Notes: a model not told the origin generated them from the letters alone. Positions 35,137 through 47,071 are shown, numbered from the stretch's first letter. The stretch: 64,000 nucleotides of DNA from Phlebotomus papatasi (GCF_024763615.1 NC_077224.1:65172712-65236711), one strand, 5' to 3'. A program made the numbers and translations.

Positions 35137-35611
35137 CCCTTTAAGGACGATTGGAACACCGGTGTCCCATAAAGAAAAGAATTTTTCCTGACTACCTAAA
35201 GTTATTTTTTTCTTATGTCTGTACATAATTGTGTCTTTAGCTATTTGCTATGTAGTAAATATTTAAGCTCAAAAATGGTAAATTTTTAAATTCTCAAATT
35301 CATAATTGATTTTATTTATTTTTTATACTTCCAATTTTTTTAAGCAAACCCCTTTCGGCAATAAAAACTACAATAGTCATACGTAATATTTTTCATTAAA
35401 GCGAAAAATATTATTCATTGGTATTGTCAGAAAATTACTTAAATTTTTGGGATAATTTTGGCCCTATCCGTTCATAGATGCACAAAATACACCAAATCAG
35501 ACTTTGTTGGACTTTCTAAGGTTAGATGTAAGACTTATCATTGACTATGTTTCTCAGTTTAATTTTTATTTTTGATTTTCAATCTTTAAAAAGTGTTTCG
35601 TCGTTAAAGGG
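35137..35611. mobile_element. TTAA-flanked CCCTTTAAGGACGA element, long copy
   Basis: Same ends as the 140-bp MITEs (TTAA, CCCTTTAAGGACGATTGG at the left; TCGTCGTTAAAGGG-like end, TTAA at the right) but 475 bp long. The AT-rich interior is unrelated to the short copies and may be closer to the parent. Confidence 0.65.
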
Positions 35612-35649
35612 TTAATTCCAAATTTTACAGATTATACGCTACTTTTAGC

Positions 35650-36060
35650 TCAGATTTTAAATTCGAGTGGCAAAAATACGTAATGAACCTTTTCACCTTT
35701 TCACCTTCAAGACCTTTTCCAAAAATATTAAATTTAACCAAATCGGTTGATAAACAGATCCTCCAGACTAGTTAAACTTTGACCTTTAAAAATTAAATAT
35801 GGTGATTTTTTTAGGTCACTGTTTATGTTTGGGCGACATGTTTACCCTTTCTCCAAAACATGTCCGAAAATAAAAGAAACCTTAGATGCCGGTTTCGAAA
35901 TAAACCATGGAGAAAAAGGATATCTGTAGATAATTACTTTTATTGGGGAGTCACCAAAGACCGGAATTTGATATCTCGTACCCTTTAATATCCAGAAGGG
36001 TAACAAATTGAAAAAAAGCTAATTATAATACTGCTGTTTCTCCGAGTTTGAGCAGTAAAA
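35650..36060 (-). repeat. Dispersed repeat E, inverted copy
   Basis: Shares, inverted, the landmarks of the 18.1-18.5 kb copy: AACTTTGACCTTTAAAAATT, TGGTGATTTTTTTAGGTCAC, GGGCGACATGTTTACCC, GGGGAGTCACCAAAGACCGG and TTGATATCTCGTACCC. Confidence 0.5.
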
Positions 36061-36449
36061 AATATATCTTGCTTAAATATCATTGGCATTGAATAAATGA
36101 GCAGTAAAAAGTTAAAATTGATCAGTAACAAAAAACTTTGAAACAGTGATATTTTCGTCCAAATCTTGGCAAAGGGAAAATAAAGGGCTTTACACTTTAT
36201 ATGAAACTATTTCAAATGTTAAATATATAAATAAGGTCCATTTTTGTAAAGATTTAAGGTTTTTACTGATCATAATTAGATATTTTACTGCTCATTTTTA
36301 ATTTTTTACTGCCCATTTAGAACTTTTTACTGATCGTTTGTTTTTTGCCAATATCATTAAATTAGAGGAGATTGATCAAGGTCGTCTAAAATCTGTGTCG
36401 GGTTTTTCTTATTCCAAGTGGTTCTATTGAATTTAAGTAAGTTTAAGTA

Positions 36450-36664
36450 GGGTGGAATCTACACTTATGGATGTTGTATACACTTATGGACAACGCAAAA
36501 ATCTTAAGTTATTACACTAAACAGATTTCGAAAAATCAAAAAAAGTGTTAATTACAACATAAACTAATAATTTTATAACTTTTCGAAATCTGTTTTACGT
36601 AAAAACCTAAGATTTTTTCACGCTGTCCATAAGTGTATAGCATCCATAAGTGTAGACTCCACCC
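36450..36664. mobile_element. TA-flanked GGGTGGAATCTACACTTATG MITE
   Basis: A 215-bp element with inverted ends GGGTGGAATCTACACTTATG and CATAAGTGTAGACTCCACCC, TA on both sides. The motif ACACTTATGGA is repeated just inside each end. Confidence 0.75.
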
Positions 36665-38997
36665 TAAGTGTTCCAATTTTAATTTAATTGCGCTACATCT
36701 TTAATTCAGAGTTATAAATATTAAACAGAGGTTTAGAACAGAAAGAAAATATAAAGTAGATTTAGGTGACTTTTACTTAATGAATGATATAGTCAAATTA
36801 GCAATATTAATAATAGGCTAAAATTAACTGAATTTAAACTTACTAAAACTGGTCTAGCTGTTGCATCACTGTGTGAGGCGATATGCGGCAGTTCTCGATA
36901 AATTTCGATTGAAATTTATCGAGGAAGGAGTACATTTTCCAGTTTGTGTAAACGGAATGTGGACAAAAAATAATTATTGTATGGATGAGAAATATACAAT
37001 ATAAAAGTAACTGAGATATTTTAAAATCGATTTTAGTAGAAACTATGAGAGAAAAAGACCTACAACTTTACATTTTTTTTAGTAAGGGGTTGTATATCGG
37101 TAAGATTTTGGAAACCCGAAATTTCGAGTTTTAAACGTCACTCTGTTTGTCCGTGTCCTCGACGATCACCATATCTAGAGGTCAAACGGTTAGAGATAGA
37201 GACTTGGAAATTTCGGAAGACCCCTCTCCCATAAGTCGAAAAGTAAATAGGTTAATGTAAAGTTTAAATTTCGCTATCTCTTACTATTTTATCTCATGCT
37301 CTGGGACCTAATTTTCGGAGTTTAACTTGAAGATTCCTCGCAGGGTAAGAGATACAGAAATATGTAAATCTAAATATAATTTTTGTTGTCCTCTCAATTC
37401 TTTCAGTAAGGTACATACATATTCTAATGGCATTATGCAAAATGTCTCATTAGATGGGTTTGCAGACGTTTTTGCTCATTCCTGAATTTGCCAATTGAAT
37501 TGACTTCCTGAGTGAGCTCAGCAAATACTAGCACATCAATTAGAATGGAAAGATGGAAAAAAACTGTCGATGACGTTCATTGGGAGAAAACGTTCGATTG
37601 AGAAGGAAATGGACTTCAGTGAAATCACTGCCTTTTGCAGATGACACTTTCCACAACGAGGACAGTATGAGAAATTAACGAATGAGGGTGCTTCATTACA
37701 GAAGAGGAAATCAATGTTCAAGCATTTTGCTCAAATTGATTGCATTTTGAAAGTCAAGGAGTTTTTTTTTCTCATTTTATCTAAAAAAATTTCTTTAATT
37801 TACTGCCAATCGGTTCTATGAGTTTCACCGTATAACTGTAGTAGATATTCTATTCAATAGAAAAGAAAGTAACGGAATTTACTGACTTTTCCCCCTTATC
37901 ACAGAGGAGAACTTTCCAAAAGAAGGGTAAAACTTCCAAATTTCCAGATTTGGGAGTGAATAAACAGAGAGGGGGAAATGACGATTTGCGCAGAAGGGTT
38001 GTTCCACAAATTCGTCCTATAATTTTCAAAGAAAACGAATTTCATCAGCATTCATAAAAATTGGTATTTTAGTCTTTAAACTTGATTGCAAAAATCGAAA
38101 AATCGTATCGGGTAATTATTATTGAGCCAATTAATTTAATTAAATTATATTACTATTTTAAAGCTTCTTAAGTTACCAATATAATATAGCAATGATTTTA
38201 ATACTAAATTTTAATATATACAAATTTTTTTCAGACAGAAAAGATAAAATATTGTCTGATATTCCTCATTATTTGCTCTATTTGGAGAATATTTATAAGT
38301 AACGTGCAAGGTTTTTTTTCATAGTGCTAAATCACATTTGGACATTGAAAGTTAATTATAGCACTTTACATCGTCTTGCATAGCGAACTATATTTTGATA
38401 GCATTCTAAATTCTTGAATCCTCAAGATACAATTACAGAATATTTTACTTGCAGACATTTTGAAAAATTTATTATTGCGATTAATTCCCCAGAAAAACTA
38501 TAAAAGTTAACGTGAGGAGACCTCGACGTCGGGGTAGAGGCCAAGGTGGCTGAATCAAATTCAGGATCTTGCCCTGGAGCCTCTTGAGATCGAATGCGAA
38601 CATTTTCCTGAAGTGGCGGAAGATTGACAGGCGTAGGCTGCTAAATTGAATGATATGGGCTCGCGACCACAATAGGAATAAGCGTATGAAAATGATAATG
38701 AGTATTGTGCCTTTGTCACACCTTTTAGACCAGGAAAATTTCATGAAATCGAAATTCACATCTCTTTCATTCTCAAGCGTTTTTCATATTTGTATCCCGT
38801 TCTCTCGCTCTCAAATTTGGATTTACTAAATTTAATTTGCTGTCTATAAGTCTCTATAAAAAATGTCTCAAAAACCATTTAGGTTCAATTAGAATTTAAT
38901 TCTGAAGAAAATATGCCATAATTCTTCTCAATAAGTCCATTTTCTTGCTATTTTTCCCATCATTTTGACTGAATCATAAATAATGACAACCGAAGAA
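36665..38997. other. Mostly unique intergenic DNA
   Basis: No repeat family in this window matches here, and no gene is supported. A short minus-strand frame at 37536-37721 contains YCPRCGKCH, but has no splice or family support. The 37400-37720 part is less AT-rich than its surroundings and could be regulatory. Confidence 0.35.
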
Positions 38998-38999
38998 TA

Positions 39000-40443
39000 G
39001 GGTAGACGCTGGTATTACCAAAACGCTCCTAATATCGATCAAGCGATGCTTGTAATATCGACTTCTCTTCCAACTGATGGATAAAAAAAATCATTTTTCT
39101 ACATGAACATTAATTATTATATGATTTTTTAAATTATTTTATATTTCAAGATGTCAAATAAAAAATTTCACAATTTTTCCGGTAATATTTGCACAAGAAA
39201 AGTGATTTTTAAAAATGTGTGCACAAAATTACAATAAGTAGCCATTCCAAAAGTTCACTTTGCTGCCATTTAAGCAAATACCGTCAGTTTTGTCAGTAAA
39301 TTGAACAGTTTGTGCGCTTCTTATCAATACAATTGGGAAACCAATTAAGGATTGAAGCTTACATGTGAAGATTTCATAGGTAAGTACTGTTAGTTGAGCG
39401 TAATCAGAGATTTTCTGCGATCGATCTCAAATTCTGATGTATGGAATATCGATCACTTTTCTCTTCAGTAAAAACGTGGCAAAAACACCAAAAAAAAAAC
39501 GCCTTCAATACCGGGATGATGAAATGGTAAAAGATCTTGAGGATGCCAGAATGGACTTAGCATTAGAGAGGCAGCTCGGATATACTATGTGCTGTACGGA
39601 ACACTGATGGGAAGTTGAAGGGAACCAGTCCGGAAGAAAGACATATCGGCACTTCTGCAGTCCCCTCAAGAGAACACGAGGAATCGTTGGTAGCTTGGGT
39701 CATTTCATGGGCTAATGTGGGTCACCCAATTACCAAGGATCAACTTCTCTACAGTGTGCAAATGTTGTGCAGGAAGAATTGACGGAAACACTAGACCTTT
39801 CTTGACTTTCGCAATTTTGTTCTTCACGACGTTTCGAGGATGAATGTCCTTTTCATCAGGTCTACAAATCATTTACAAGAAAAATCTTTAGATTACATTT
39901 CTTCATCAGTGATACCAAATACATTCGTACATCGAATTTTGTTGGGAACGTCGTAAAGAATAAAATTGCGAAAGTCAAGAAAGGTCTAGTGTTTCCGTCA
40001 ATTCTTGTTGTGCAGGAAGTTAAAAATTCCAAACAATTTTGTGGTGTATTAAATTATTTTGATTGTTCCCTTTAGAAATTAAAGTTAAGTATTTTATTTA
40101 TCTATTTTTTTTTTTATTTTATCGGAAAATATAAAATACATATTCACATTCCCTGATAGTACGTGTAAAACCCATATTTTCCTTGATCGGTACTACAAGC
40201 ATCGACTGATCGATAATACCATCAGCTGATCGATATTACATGCAAATGCACTTCGAAAAGTTTTTCGTGTTTTAAACCACTCCAAAATAAACATATCAAG
40301 AATGAGAGTGGTCGATCTTGTAGAGGACATCTGCAAGGTTGACTATAACAAGTTTTCACTTCAAAAATTCAAATATATATATGGTTTTTTGTATGTTAAA
40401 GTTGATCATTTCTTTAACTGATCGATAATGCCCACGTCTACCC
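39000..40443 (+). mobile_element. TA-flanked pogo-like transposon relic
   Basis: A 1444-bp element with inverted ends GGGTAGACGCTGGTATTA and its near complement (CGATAATGCCCACGTCTACCC), TA at both borders. Plus-strand remnants at about 39475-39780 read KKKRLQYRDDEMVKDLEDAR in one frame and, after a shift, PSREHEESLVAWVISWANVG followed by HPITKDQLLYSVQMLCRK. The latter matches the pogo/CENP-B pattern (E..LV.WI...A..G.PIT...LL..V). Frameshifts and the missing DDE domain show that it is dead. A 230-bp foldback insertion sits at 39777-40006, within that remnant. Confidence 0.75.
39777..40006 (-). mobile_element. Foldback retroelement fragment with hammerhead-like motif, in the pogo relic
   Basis: The insert is flanked by the 13-bp direct repeat GTTGTGCAGGAAG (39764-39776 and 40007-40019). 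Removing it rejoins the transposase remnant in frame. The two ends are inverted copies of about 55 bp (AATTGACGGAAACACTAGAC at the left and its complement at the right). On the minus strand CTGATGA (39859-39853), an AGGA/TCCT hairpin, GAAAC (39835-39831) and GTC follow in hammerhead order. Inverted terminal copies, variable target duplications and hammerhead motifs are known from Penelope-like elements. Confidence 0.65.
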
Positions 40444-40586
40444 TACTTGGCTAAAAGTTTTGGATGTCCATACGAGTGTTTACAAATCTGCTCGGCGCTT
40501 CTTTGCTTCTGTCTCCATATCTTCGAAAATACTTCGAATGTGATTTTGTAACAGCTATGATAATTCTTATATTGTTATCTATCGAT

Positions 40587-40708
40587 TTAATCCTTGAAGG
40601 ACGGAAGGGTCAAAAATTGGGGGTCAGAAAAACTAATTTTTGAGACTCTTTTAGACTTTTTAATTTTCACATTGGTGACCATTGTGACCAATCGTCCTGA
40701 GAGTGTTA
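40587..40708. repeat. Degenerate CCCTTTAAGG MITE
   Basis: Inverted, decayed relatives of the TTAA family ends (TCCTTGAAGGACGGAAGGG at the left, CAATCGTCCTGAGAG at the right) with the shared interior GGGGGTCAGAAAAAC. The flanking TTAA is only partly kept. Confidence 0.5.
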
Positions 40709-41222
40709 TGGCCTCTACACACTAGAGGAATTTATGTTCATATTAAAGAAAATTCCCTACGCTGGTGTACGAAAAACTCTTTAATAGCTTTAATATTTAC
40801 ATAATTTTTTGCAGTGTTAGGCAATTAGGCAATTATTAAAAATAAATTATCAATTTTTTGACTTTTTATTACAGCCTCCCCCCTTAACTAAAAACAATGG
40901 CGTTAAGTGCGAAGTTGAGTAAGAGTAGTATAAAATCAAATAACTTTGAATTTATTTATTTCATAATATTGAAAAAATATAAATTTAATTATGAGTAGGA
41001 CAAAGTCAGTCACTGCTAGCGAGAATTACTTCTTCCATCTTATATATTTTTCTAAAAGTCCTTCTAAATCCCGTATATTAAACTTGAAATTACTGCATTC
41101 CGTAAGTTGGTTCACGTTGAGAATTTCACATACTATAAGCTTATCGGATCTTATCAATGGCTTTTTCTATATACTGAATAAAATATTTTTTCAAATTGTA
41201 AAAAACTACTACTAAAACGTTC

Positions 41223-41901
41223 CCCGTCTGACCAGGTAAGCGTGGATTATAACCGCAATTAACCCCTATCTTTCATACCTTACTTTTAAGAAGCTTCCAT
41301 ACAAAATACCCCTTACTAAATATGTGTGAAGGACACTGTTTTGCGTTCATGGTGGTGAAGAGTGGAACTACGAAAATTATGTTGCCGGCCGTGTTGCTCA
41401 GCTGTCAGTGACAAGATGGAATATTTTCCAAAACATTTCATTTGTTTTTAAAATTATCACAAAGATTCTCAGTGTTTTTAGTGTTTTTTAATAATAATAA
41501 TAAATATGCGTGAGTGCGTTTCGTGTAGAGAAAAGTGTCGTGGTAACTGTAGGCAAATTTCCAATCTTGAAATACGTGTTTTTATTTCCTTTCAGGGTAT
41601 TTTTTAGGAGACAATTTTTTTCATAATAGTTTTTGCTTTTCTAAAGTGTTAAATCGTTCATCGTGGTTCAATAAAACATATCCATATCTTTGTAGCTTCT
41701 GTCATTTATATAAAATTCGAAGGTGCAATCAGGATGTGCAATTGACAGTTTCATTCCACTGCCATTGATGTACGTGGCAAAATCCAGTCCTTAATTTGTG
41801 CCTACCACTCGGATCTTGCCGATGAGGGCTAAAATAGTGCCTAAAGTTGGGTGTTAATTAATGGCTCAACGCTGGGTCCCTCTTACCCTGTGTCAGACGG
41901 G
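41223..41901. mobile_element. CCCGTCTGAC TIR element
   Basis: About 680 bp with inverted ends CCCGTCTGACCAGGTAAG and CTTACCCTGTGTCAGACGGG. The repeats are imperfect and a target duplication is not visible, so limits and class are tentative. Confidence 0.45.
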
Positions 41902-42016
41902 TCATTAAAGCTTGTAATTTTTAACAAACATTGTTCGTAATATGATTACTTGACAAATATTTTTTTGTTCTTTTCCAAGTATTTATTCATGCACATAAAT
42001 ACATATAAAAATGTCT

Positions 42017-42275
42017 GTAAAGACAAAAGCGGCCAGAATCCCGAAAGCCAAAATCCCAAATCTTCAAAATCCTGAAAGGAATGAAATTATATTTCCAAAG
42101 TCATAGAAAATTTCCTTTTTGCCTCCTTCAAACGCGAGTGCAATCGTGGGAGTAGCTATGACACTTTTAAGAATTCCAGATATCGGCCTTTGGGATTTGA
42201 CCCATTCGGAATTTTGGCTTTCGGGATTTTTGCGTTTGGAATTTTGGCTTTCGGGATTTTGACCGGGACCCGTTC
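42017..42275. mobile_element. Foldback element with CGGGATTTTGGCTTT subrepeats, copy 2
   Basis: Same design as 6076-6389: left array of GAATCCCGAAAGCCAAAATC-type units, middle with GGAGTAGCTATGACA, right array of TTTGGCTTTCGGGATTTT units. Fewer subrepeats than copy 1. Confidence 0.65.
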
Positions 42276-42623
42276 GTAAAGTTTTGTCAGCTAAACGAAG
42301 ATATGTATACGAACAAATGTTTGTAAAAGATTAAAAACCGCTTATTAAGTCATCATGTTACGAACGTTTATGAAAAAAGTTCGGACTTTTGGTGCGTTAT
42401 ACTATTTACGAGCATTTTGTAAGTCTCCAGTAGGAATTGACAAACATTTGTGAAAAATTATGCGAAATATTTAACGGCTAGAGACTAGATGGTAAGAGAT
42501 ATCGTGAGAATTTTACGAACTTTAGTTCAATGTTAATTGTATTTAGGTACAGAGAAATCGTCAATCAGAGCAAATGACACTTAAATCATCCAGTTTTTTC
42601 TCAGTGGAGATAAGAAAAATTCC

Positions 42624-42696
42624 TGCCTCCACCCAGAATCGAACTGGAGACCTTTCGTTAATTAGACGAGTGCTCTACCAACTGAGCTATAGAGTC
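42624..42696 (-). tRNA. tRNA-like gene, anticodon AAT (Ile), possibly a pseudogene
   Basis: The 73-nt minus-strand sequence folds as a cloverleaf. The acceptor stem pairs at 6 of 7 positions (A2 opposite G71 fails). The D stem GCTC/GAGC is perfect with loop AGTTGGTA. The anticodon stem pairs at 4 of 5 positions (C27 opposite A43 fails). The loop is CTAATTA with anticodon AAT. The T arm is TCCAG-TTCGATT-CTGGG. The A box TAGCTCAGTTGG is perfect, the B box AGTTCGATTCT nearly so. A T5 run, a Pol III terminator, lies five bases past the 3' end. The two mismatches and a U instead of a purine at position 37 argue for decay or a SINE-related copy. A functional tRNA is not excluded. Confidence 0.5.
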
Positions 42697-42754
42697 CAAA
42701 TGCTCTGCTTGACTTGCTACACGTCCTTTAGCTAATTGCATTGTGCACTGAGGT

Positions 42755-43110
42755 AAGAGATATCAACTTCCGGTTTTTGACGACCCCTAATATGTCAGTG
42801 TTATCTAGGACAGTTTTTTTTTCTTTTTCCATCCATCTCTCTCCTTCTCCTCCAAAAACTGTTTTCTGGTTTATTTTGAAAACGGTTCCTACGATTTCTT
42901 TCTTTTTCGTGTATGTTTTAGAGGACGTCAAGGCGAATATTTCGTCCTTGGACACCTATGTTCGAAAACCATTTCGATATCGAATTTTCGAAGATCAAAG
43001 TTTAACCATTCTGGAGGGTCTACTATTCCACCGATTTACTTAGATTTGGATTTTTTGAAAGATTTTGAAATTTCCAACGCGACTGCATCGGACTTAATCG
43101 ATAGTGAATC
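42755..43110 (+). repeat. Dispersed repeat E, copy 3
   Basis: Runs parallel to 18130-18540: GATATCAACTTCCGGTTTTT, CTCCAAAAACTGTTTTC, ATGTTTTAGAGGACGTC, AAGGCGAATATTTCG, CGAAGATCAAAG, TCTGGAGGGTC. Clearly diverged. Confidence 0.55.
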
Positions 43111-43266
43111 GGTAATATACCCGTAAATGATTTACCTTTCTCGGATTTACTTTTTATTTGTTCGAAAGCTTTTTACGCATGCTAAAATATTCTGAAACCT
43201 ACTTTTCTTAAGCAATTTCTTATTTCGGAATGATTTTTTTAAATTTGTCAATCAATTTAATAGGTA

Positions 43267-43517
43267 CACTGGGAAAAAAGAGGGTGCGATAGACTTTCTT
43301 TCCTCATAATTTTAACACTTTTTAGGTGTAAAAATATATCAAAATTTTATAATGTTAATTTTACAACTTTTTAAGGGTAAAATTAACATGAAAAAGAGTA
43401 ACTTTAACCCGTAATATACCTAAAAAGGGTAATATTTACACCGATTTTGGATCAATACTGCAGGGTACAATTAACATTTCTGGAATGTTATTTTAACTTT
43501 TTCGGATTTCTCTCAGA
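43267..43517 (-). mobile_element. CACTGAGA MITE family, inverted copy
   Basis: Full-length minus-orientation copy preceded by TA, running from CACTGGGAAAAAAG to GGATTTCTCTCAG. It shows the uninterrupted sequence of the site occupied by the SINE at 13987-14452. Confidence 0.75.
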
Positions 43518-45216
43518 AAGCGACGTGTACCCATAAAGCATGCGAAAAGTTAATACACGGATACGTCTTTCTGTTGAGTTCGCAAACTTTAAATTGATTT
43601 GAATTAATATTATATCGTAGCTTGGATCAGCAATCATCGTAACTTCCTCGCTATCTTAAAATTCTGAAATACACATACAGCATAAAAATTATTGATTAAG
43701 GTGACAAGAATTTCTGATGCAAGCCATGAAATATTGTATATTATAATTTTGTGCAAAATCTAATTTCAATAAATTAAAGAATTTTCACAATCATTTTTGT
43801 GATTTTCGTTTATATTTCGGAAATAAAATAGCCAACAAAATATTTCCAAATGCAGAAATTTGTGATATCTCCCCAAATCTCTTAGCATTTTTGGGTATGG
43901 GGTGGAAAATTTCAATTTATTGCTATGAAAGGAATTTTCACTGGTGCTTCGGAGAATTGGTCAGTGTGCTGTAGAGTGTGGTAAAAAGCGAGTTGTACTT
44001 TATCATTCCCAATATCCTGCGATGAAAATGAATTACTTCCTATTTAAATTTATTGTGAACAAAATTTATTGAATAAAATAAAATTCAGCAATAAAAATCA
44101 CGTTCATTTTTTTTTTGCTCCAACCAAGCAAAAGAGGATAAAACTATTTTGGGTGGAAGTAAAAAAAAAATAGGAACACCGATTCGCCCAAAAAAAAACA
44201 GCCAATTCTTGCCAGTTACACATAAATTATTATAGAAAAGCCATCAGATAAATAGTCAAACACCCTGCGTCCAATACAATATATTTCAAAAATTAAATAA
44301 AACACAATTCACCCCTTTGCTACCGCAAAAATTGTACCATGGAAGGCATTTATTTCGTTTAAACAATAGCCATTTTTTCGCGTTGAATGTGCGTGGTAAG
44401 AGTGCAAAAAAAATTGGGGTGTAATTTTTATCATAAATGCATAAATATATTTTTACTCTGGCCCATTCATGTGCAAGTATGTGGAGCTTTTGGGTCGAAT
44501 ATTGGTATGGGGGAGAAATTTCAAAAATCACCCCCATGAATGTCAATTTATGTGAAGATTTATATGAGCATTTATACACACAAAGTAATCCAAACAGCAT
44601 ATACGAACATACCCATTCTATTTATTTCGGAATTGGGCCAAAAATTATGAACAGACAAGTTCTTTAGGACGATGTGCACACTGTCAAAAAATAAATTGGT
44701 GATTAAATAAAGTAAATACACCATAAATAATGACAAATCCATTTTTGGGCGCACAGACAAAAAAGTTTATATGGGCTCAGTAGACAAAATGTGTGATGTA
44801 AATGAGGCAGAATATATTTTTGAAATATTGCCATATTATAGTAGGATTTTTTTTAGAACTATAAAACTATATAAATTATTAAATGGTAGTAAAAGGTTGT
44901 TGGAGTTTTTGTCCTAATGAAATACTGAGAAAGGAATACACTTAAGTTTGTGTTACAACATAAATTTTAACGATAAACTACTTAATGTTAATGAAATCCT
45001 AATCCTACAAAGCAAAAATAAAGGATAAGCTTATATTTGCTTATTATAAGTGAGATTTCCTTTAATGAATCTGACGAATCTGACCTAATGGCAATATAAT
45101 TCAATAGCTAGTCTTAAGTTACACATTTCCTGGAAAATATTAAGTCATGTCTTACTTTATATGAAGTCTTTTTCCTGACACCAGAAGTTAGTCAAAATAA
45201 AAACAAAATAAAAAAA
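43518..45216. other. Mostly unique intergenic DNA
   Basis: No repeat family recognised and no supported gene. Overlapping open frames on both strands around 44286-44760 have no splice sites, start context or family resemblance. Confidence 0.35.
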
Positions 45217-45218
45217 TA

Positions 45219-46094
45219 CTCCCTCCGTCCCAAAAAAAGTCGTACGTTTGGAAGAATATCGCTAGGAAGAGACGGTGTAAAGTAGAAATGCTGTGTATTG
45301 GAAATGTCTTATGTACATACTATCCTCCATCTTCAGTGGTAATATGGAGGTCCAGTTACGATTGTAAGATAAGAAAACAATGTCTTAAAAACACCTTTCT
45401 TTTGAATATTTTCAGTAAGATTTAAGTACCAAAAGGTTGGAGATAGAAGCTTGGCACCTTCGGCGGTGCCCTCGTAAGTCGACCTTAGGATCATTACCCT
45501 ACCCCTCATTTACCCCCCCACTCCCATTCCCTCCAAAAACCATATTGTTTTTTGGGATTGCACAAAAACACATAGTGCGACTTTTTTCTGAGAAAAAGGA
45601 GGGGTGGGGGGAAACTGGGGACATATTGAAAATCCAAAAGTTGACCTACGGGGGGTGGGGGTCGTCCAAAGACATCAAATCTTTATCTCCAACCATTCAG
45701 CACCCATATCACAGAACGTAGAAAAAAAGAGCAAGATTGGTTTTATTGCCCTTTTTGTGAATTTAGACCCAGTGTTATGGCATAACGAAAAGAAGTATAA
45801 ATCCCTTCTTTGGTACACTAAATTTTTAAATGAAATTCTACTTAAAAATGTTAATTGCAGTAGAATTTTCAAAATTTACATATCGACCGGAGCTCTTCGA
45901 AAAAAAGTGAAAGAAATAAATCTTCAAGACACCAGTTCCTTATCTTACCGTGGTAGGTGGACCTTAATATTACAACTGAAGATGGAGAATAGTTCATACG
46001 TAAGATATTTACTATTAACAAAAACATTCCGTAAAACAATTCCTTAATCCCTAATTTTTCCCCAAACGTACGACTTTTTTTGGGACGGAGGGAG
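45219..46094. mobile_element. TA-flanked element with Stowaway-like CTCCCTCCGTCCC ends
   Basis: An 876-bp element with inverted ends CTCCCTCCGTCCCAAAAAAA and TTTTTTTGGGACGGAGGGAG, extending inward through GTCGTACGTTTGG and its complement. TA is duplicated at 45217-45218 and 46095-46096. These ends match the consensus described for plant Stowaway MITEs of the Tc1/mariner superfamily. The interior holds open frames up to 147 codons but no transposase motif that I can recognise. Confidence 0.75.
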
Positions 46095-46684
46095 TATCAA
46101 ATTAAGGTTTGTTCCTGACTCCGAAGTTTAAATAAATAATTATGATTTCAGTAAAATGAGGAAATTTTGGAATATTTCCAATTTGAAATTTTGAGATTTC
46201 CTCAAAACTGCAAATGGTTCCAAATTAACCCATTTTACCCTAATGTAATAAATTAAATTGTTCTTATTGCTAGTGCAGTTTTACAGAATCTAAGTCAAAA
46301 ACGAATTTAAACTTTTCTTGTATGGATCTGTATGAATTAATGCGTAACTCTTTAACCTTTTTAAGTCTAAGGGTTATCGGTGGCCTAAAAAAATGTTATT
46401 TAAGAATGTTCAAAGAACAAATAACTTTATATTTCACTGGTTCTTAAAGGAGTAACCACTTATAAACTTAAATACTTTTGAAAGTGACCAATTAAGGGGT
46501 TATGTGGGTCAAAAAATGTCCTGTCTCTTTCAAAACTTGAAAACAAAATTTGTAATGTTGGGGTTCTAAGCTCGAGTAGTACTGTACAAATCTCAAAAGT
46601 AAATTATCAGAGTCATTGGATACTCCTAAAAGATGGTTTAAGAAGACCAAGGGGTAACTCATATTGAAAAACCCTTGTCAGTTG

Positions 46685-46805
46685 TCCGAGAAACGCTTCG
46701 CAAAACCCGAAAAATCTAAAAATTAACATCGTGAAATCCGAGAAACCGAAAAATTGCACCACAAAACCCGAGAAACCCAATTTTTGCATCGCGAAACTCG
46801 AGAAC
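46685..46805. repeat. Short tandem array, about 32-38 bp units
   Basis: About four imperfect units built on GCAAAACCCGAGAAACC separated by A/T-rich spacers (starts near 46690, 46728, 46759 and 46789). Confidence 0.5.
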
Positions 46806-47071
46806 CAGAAACCCTTTTGAGAAAAAATGGGACAGAGTTACCTTTTGAAAAAGACAAAAGTTGTTTTTGAAGGTTTGTTCTTCTTCTTCAAGTATCCTAA
46901 CATTACCTTCATAGAACAACGAGGGTAAATCTCAAATGACTCAAATAGTAATTTCTTGAACTGGTGAGTGTTTTCAGAACCAAATGCAATCCCAGAAGAT
47001 GGTCAAACGACTTTGGCCATCTTCTAAGAACTCACAACGTTTCTTATATTTATCTTTGAGATTTTCCCTAG

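Noticed and set aside
37536..37721. Possible zinc-finger exon (YCPRCGKCH)
   Set aside because: Single short frame, no second metal pair at normal spacing and no convincing splice sites.
45437..46047. Open frames of 94 and 147 codons
   Set aside because: They lie inside the Stowaway-like element, overlap each other and show no transposase motif.
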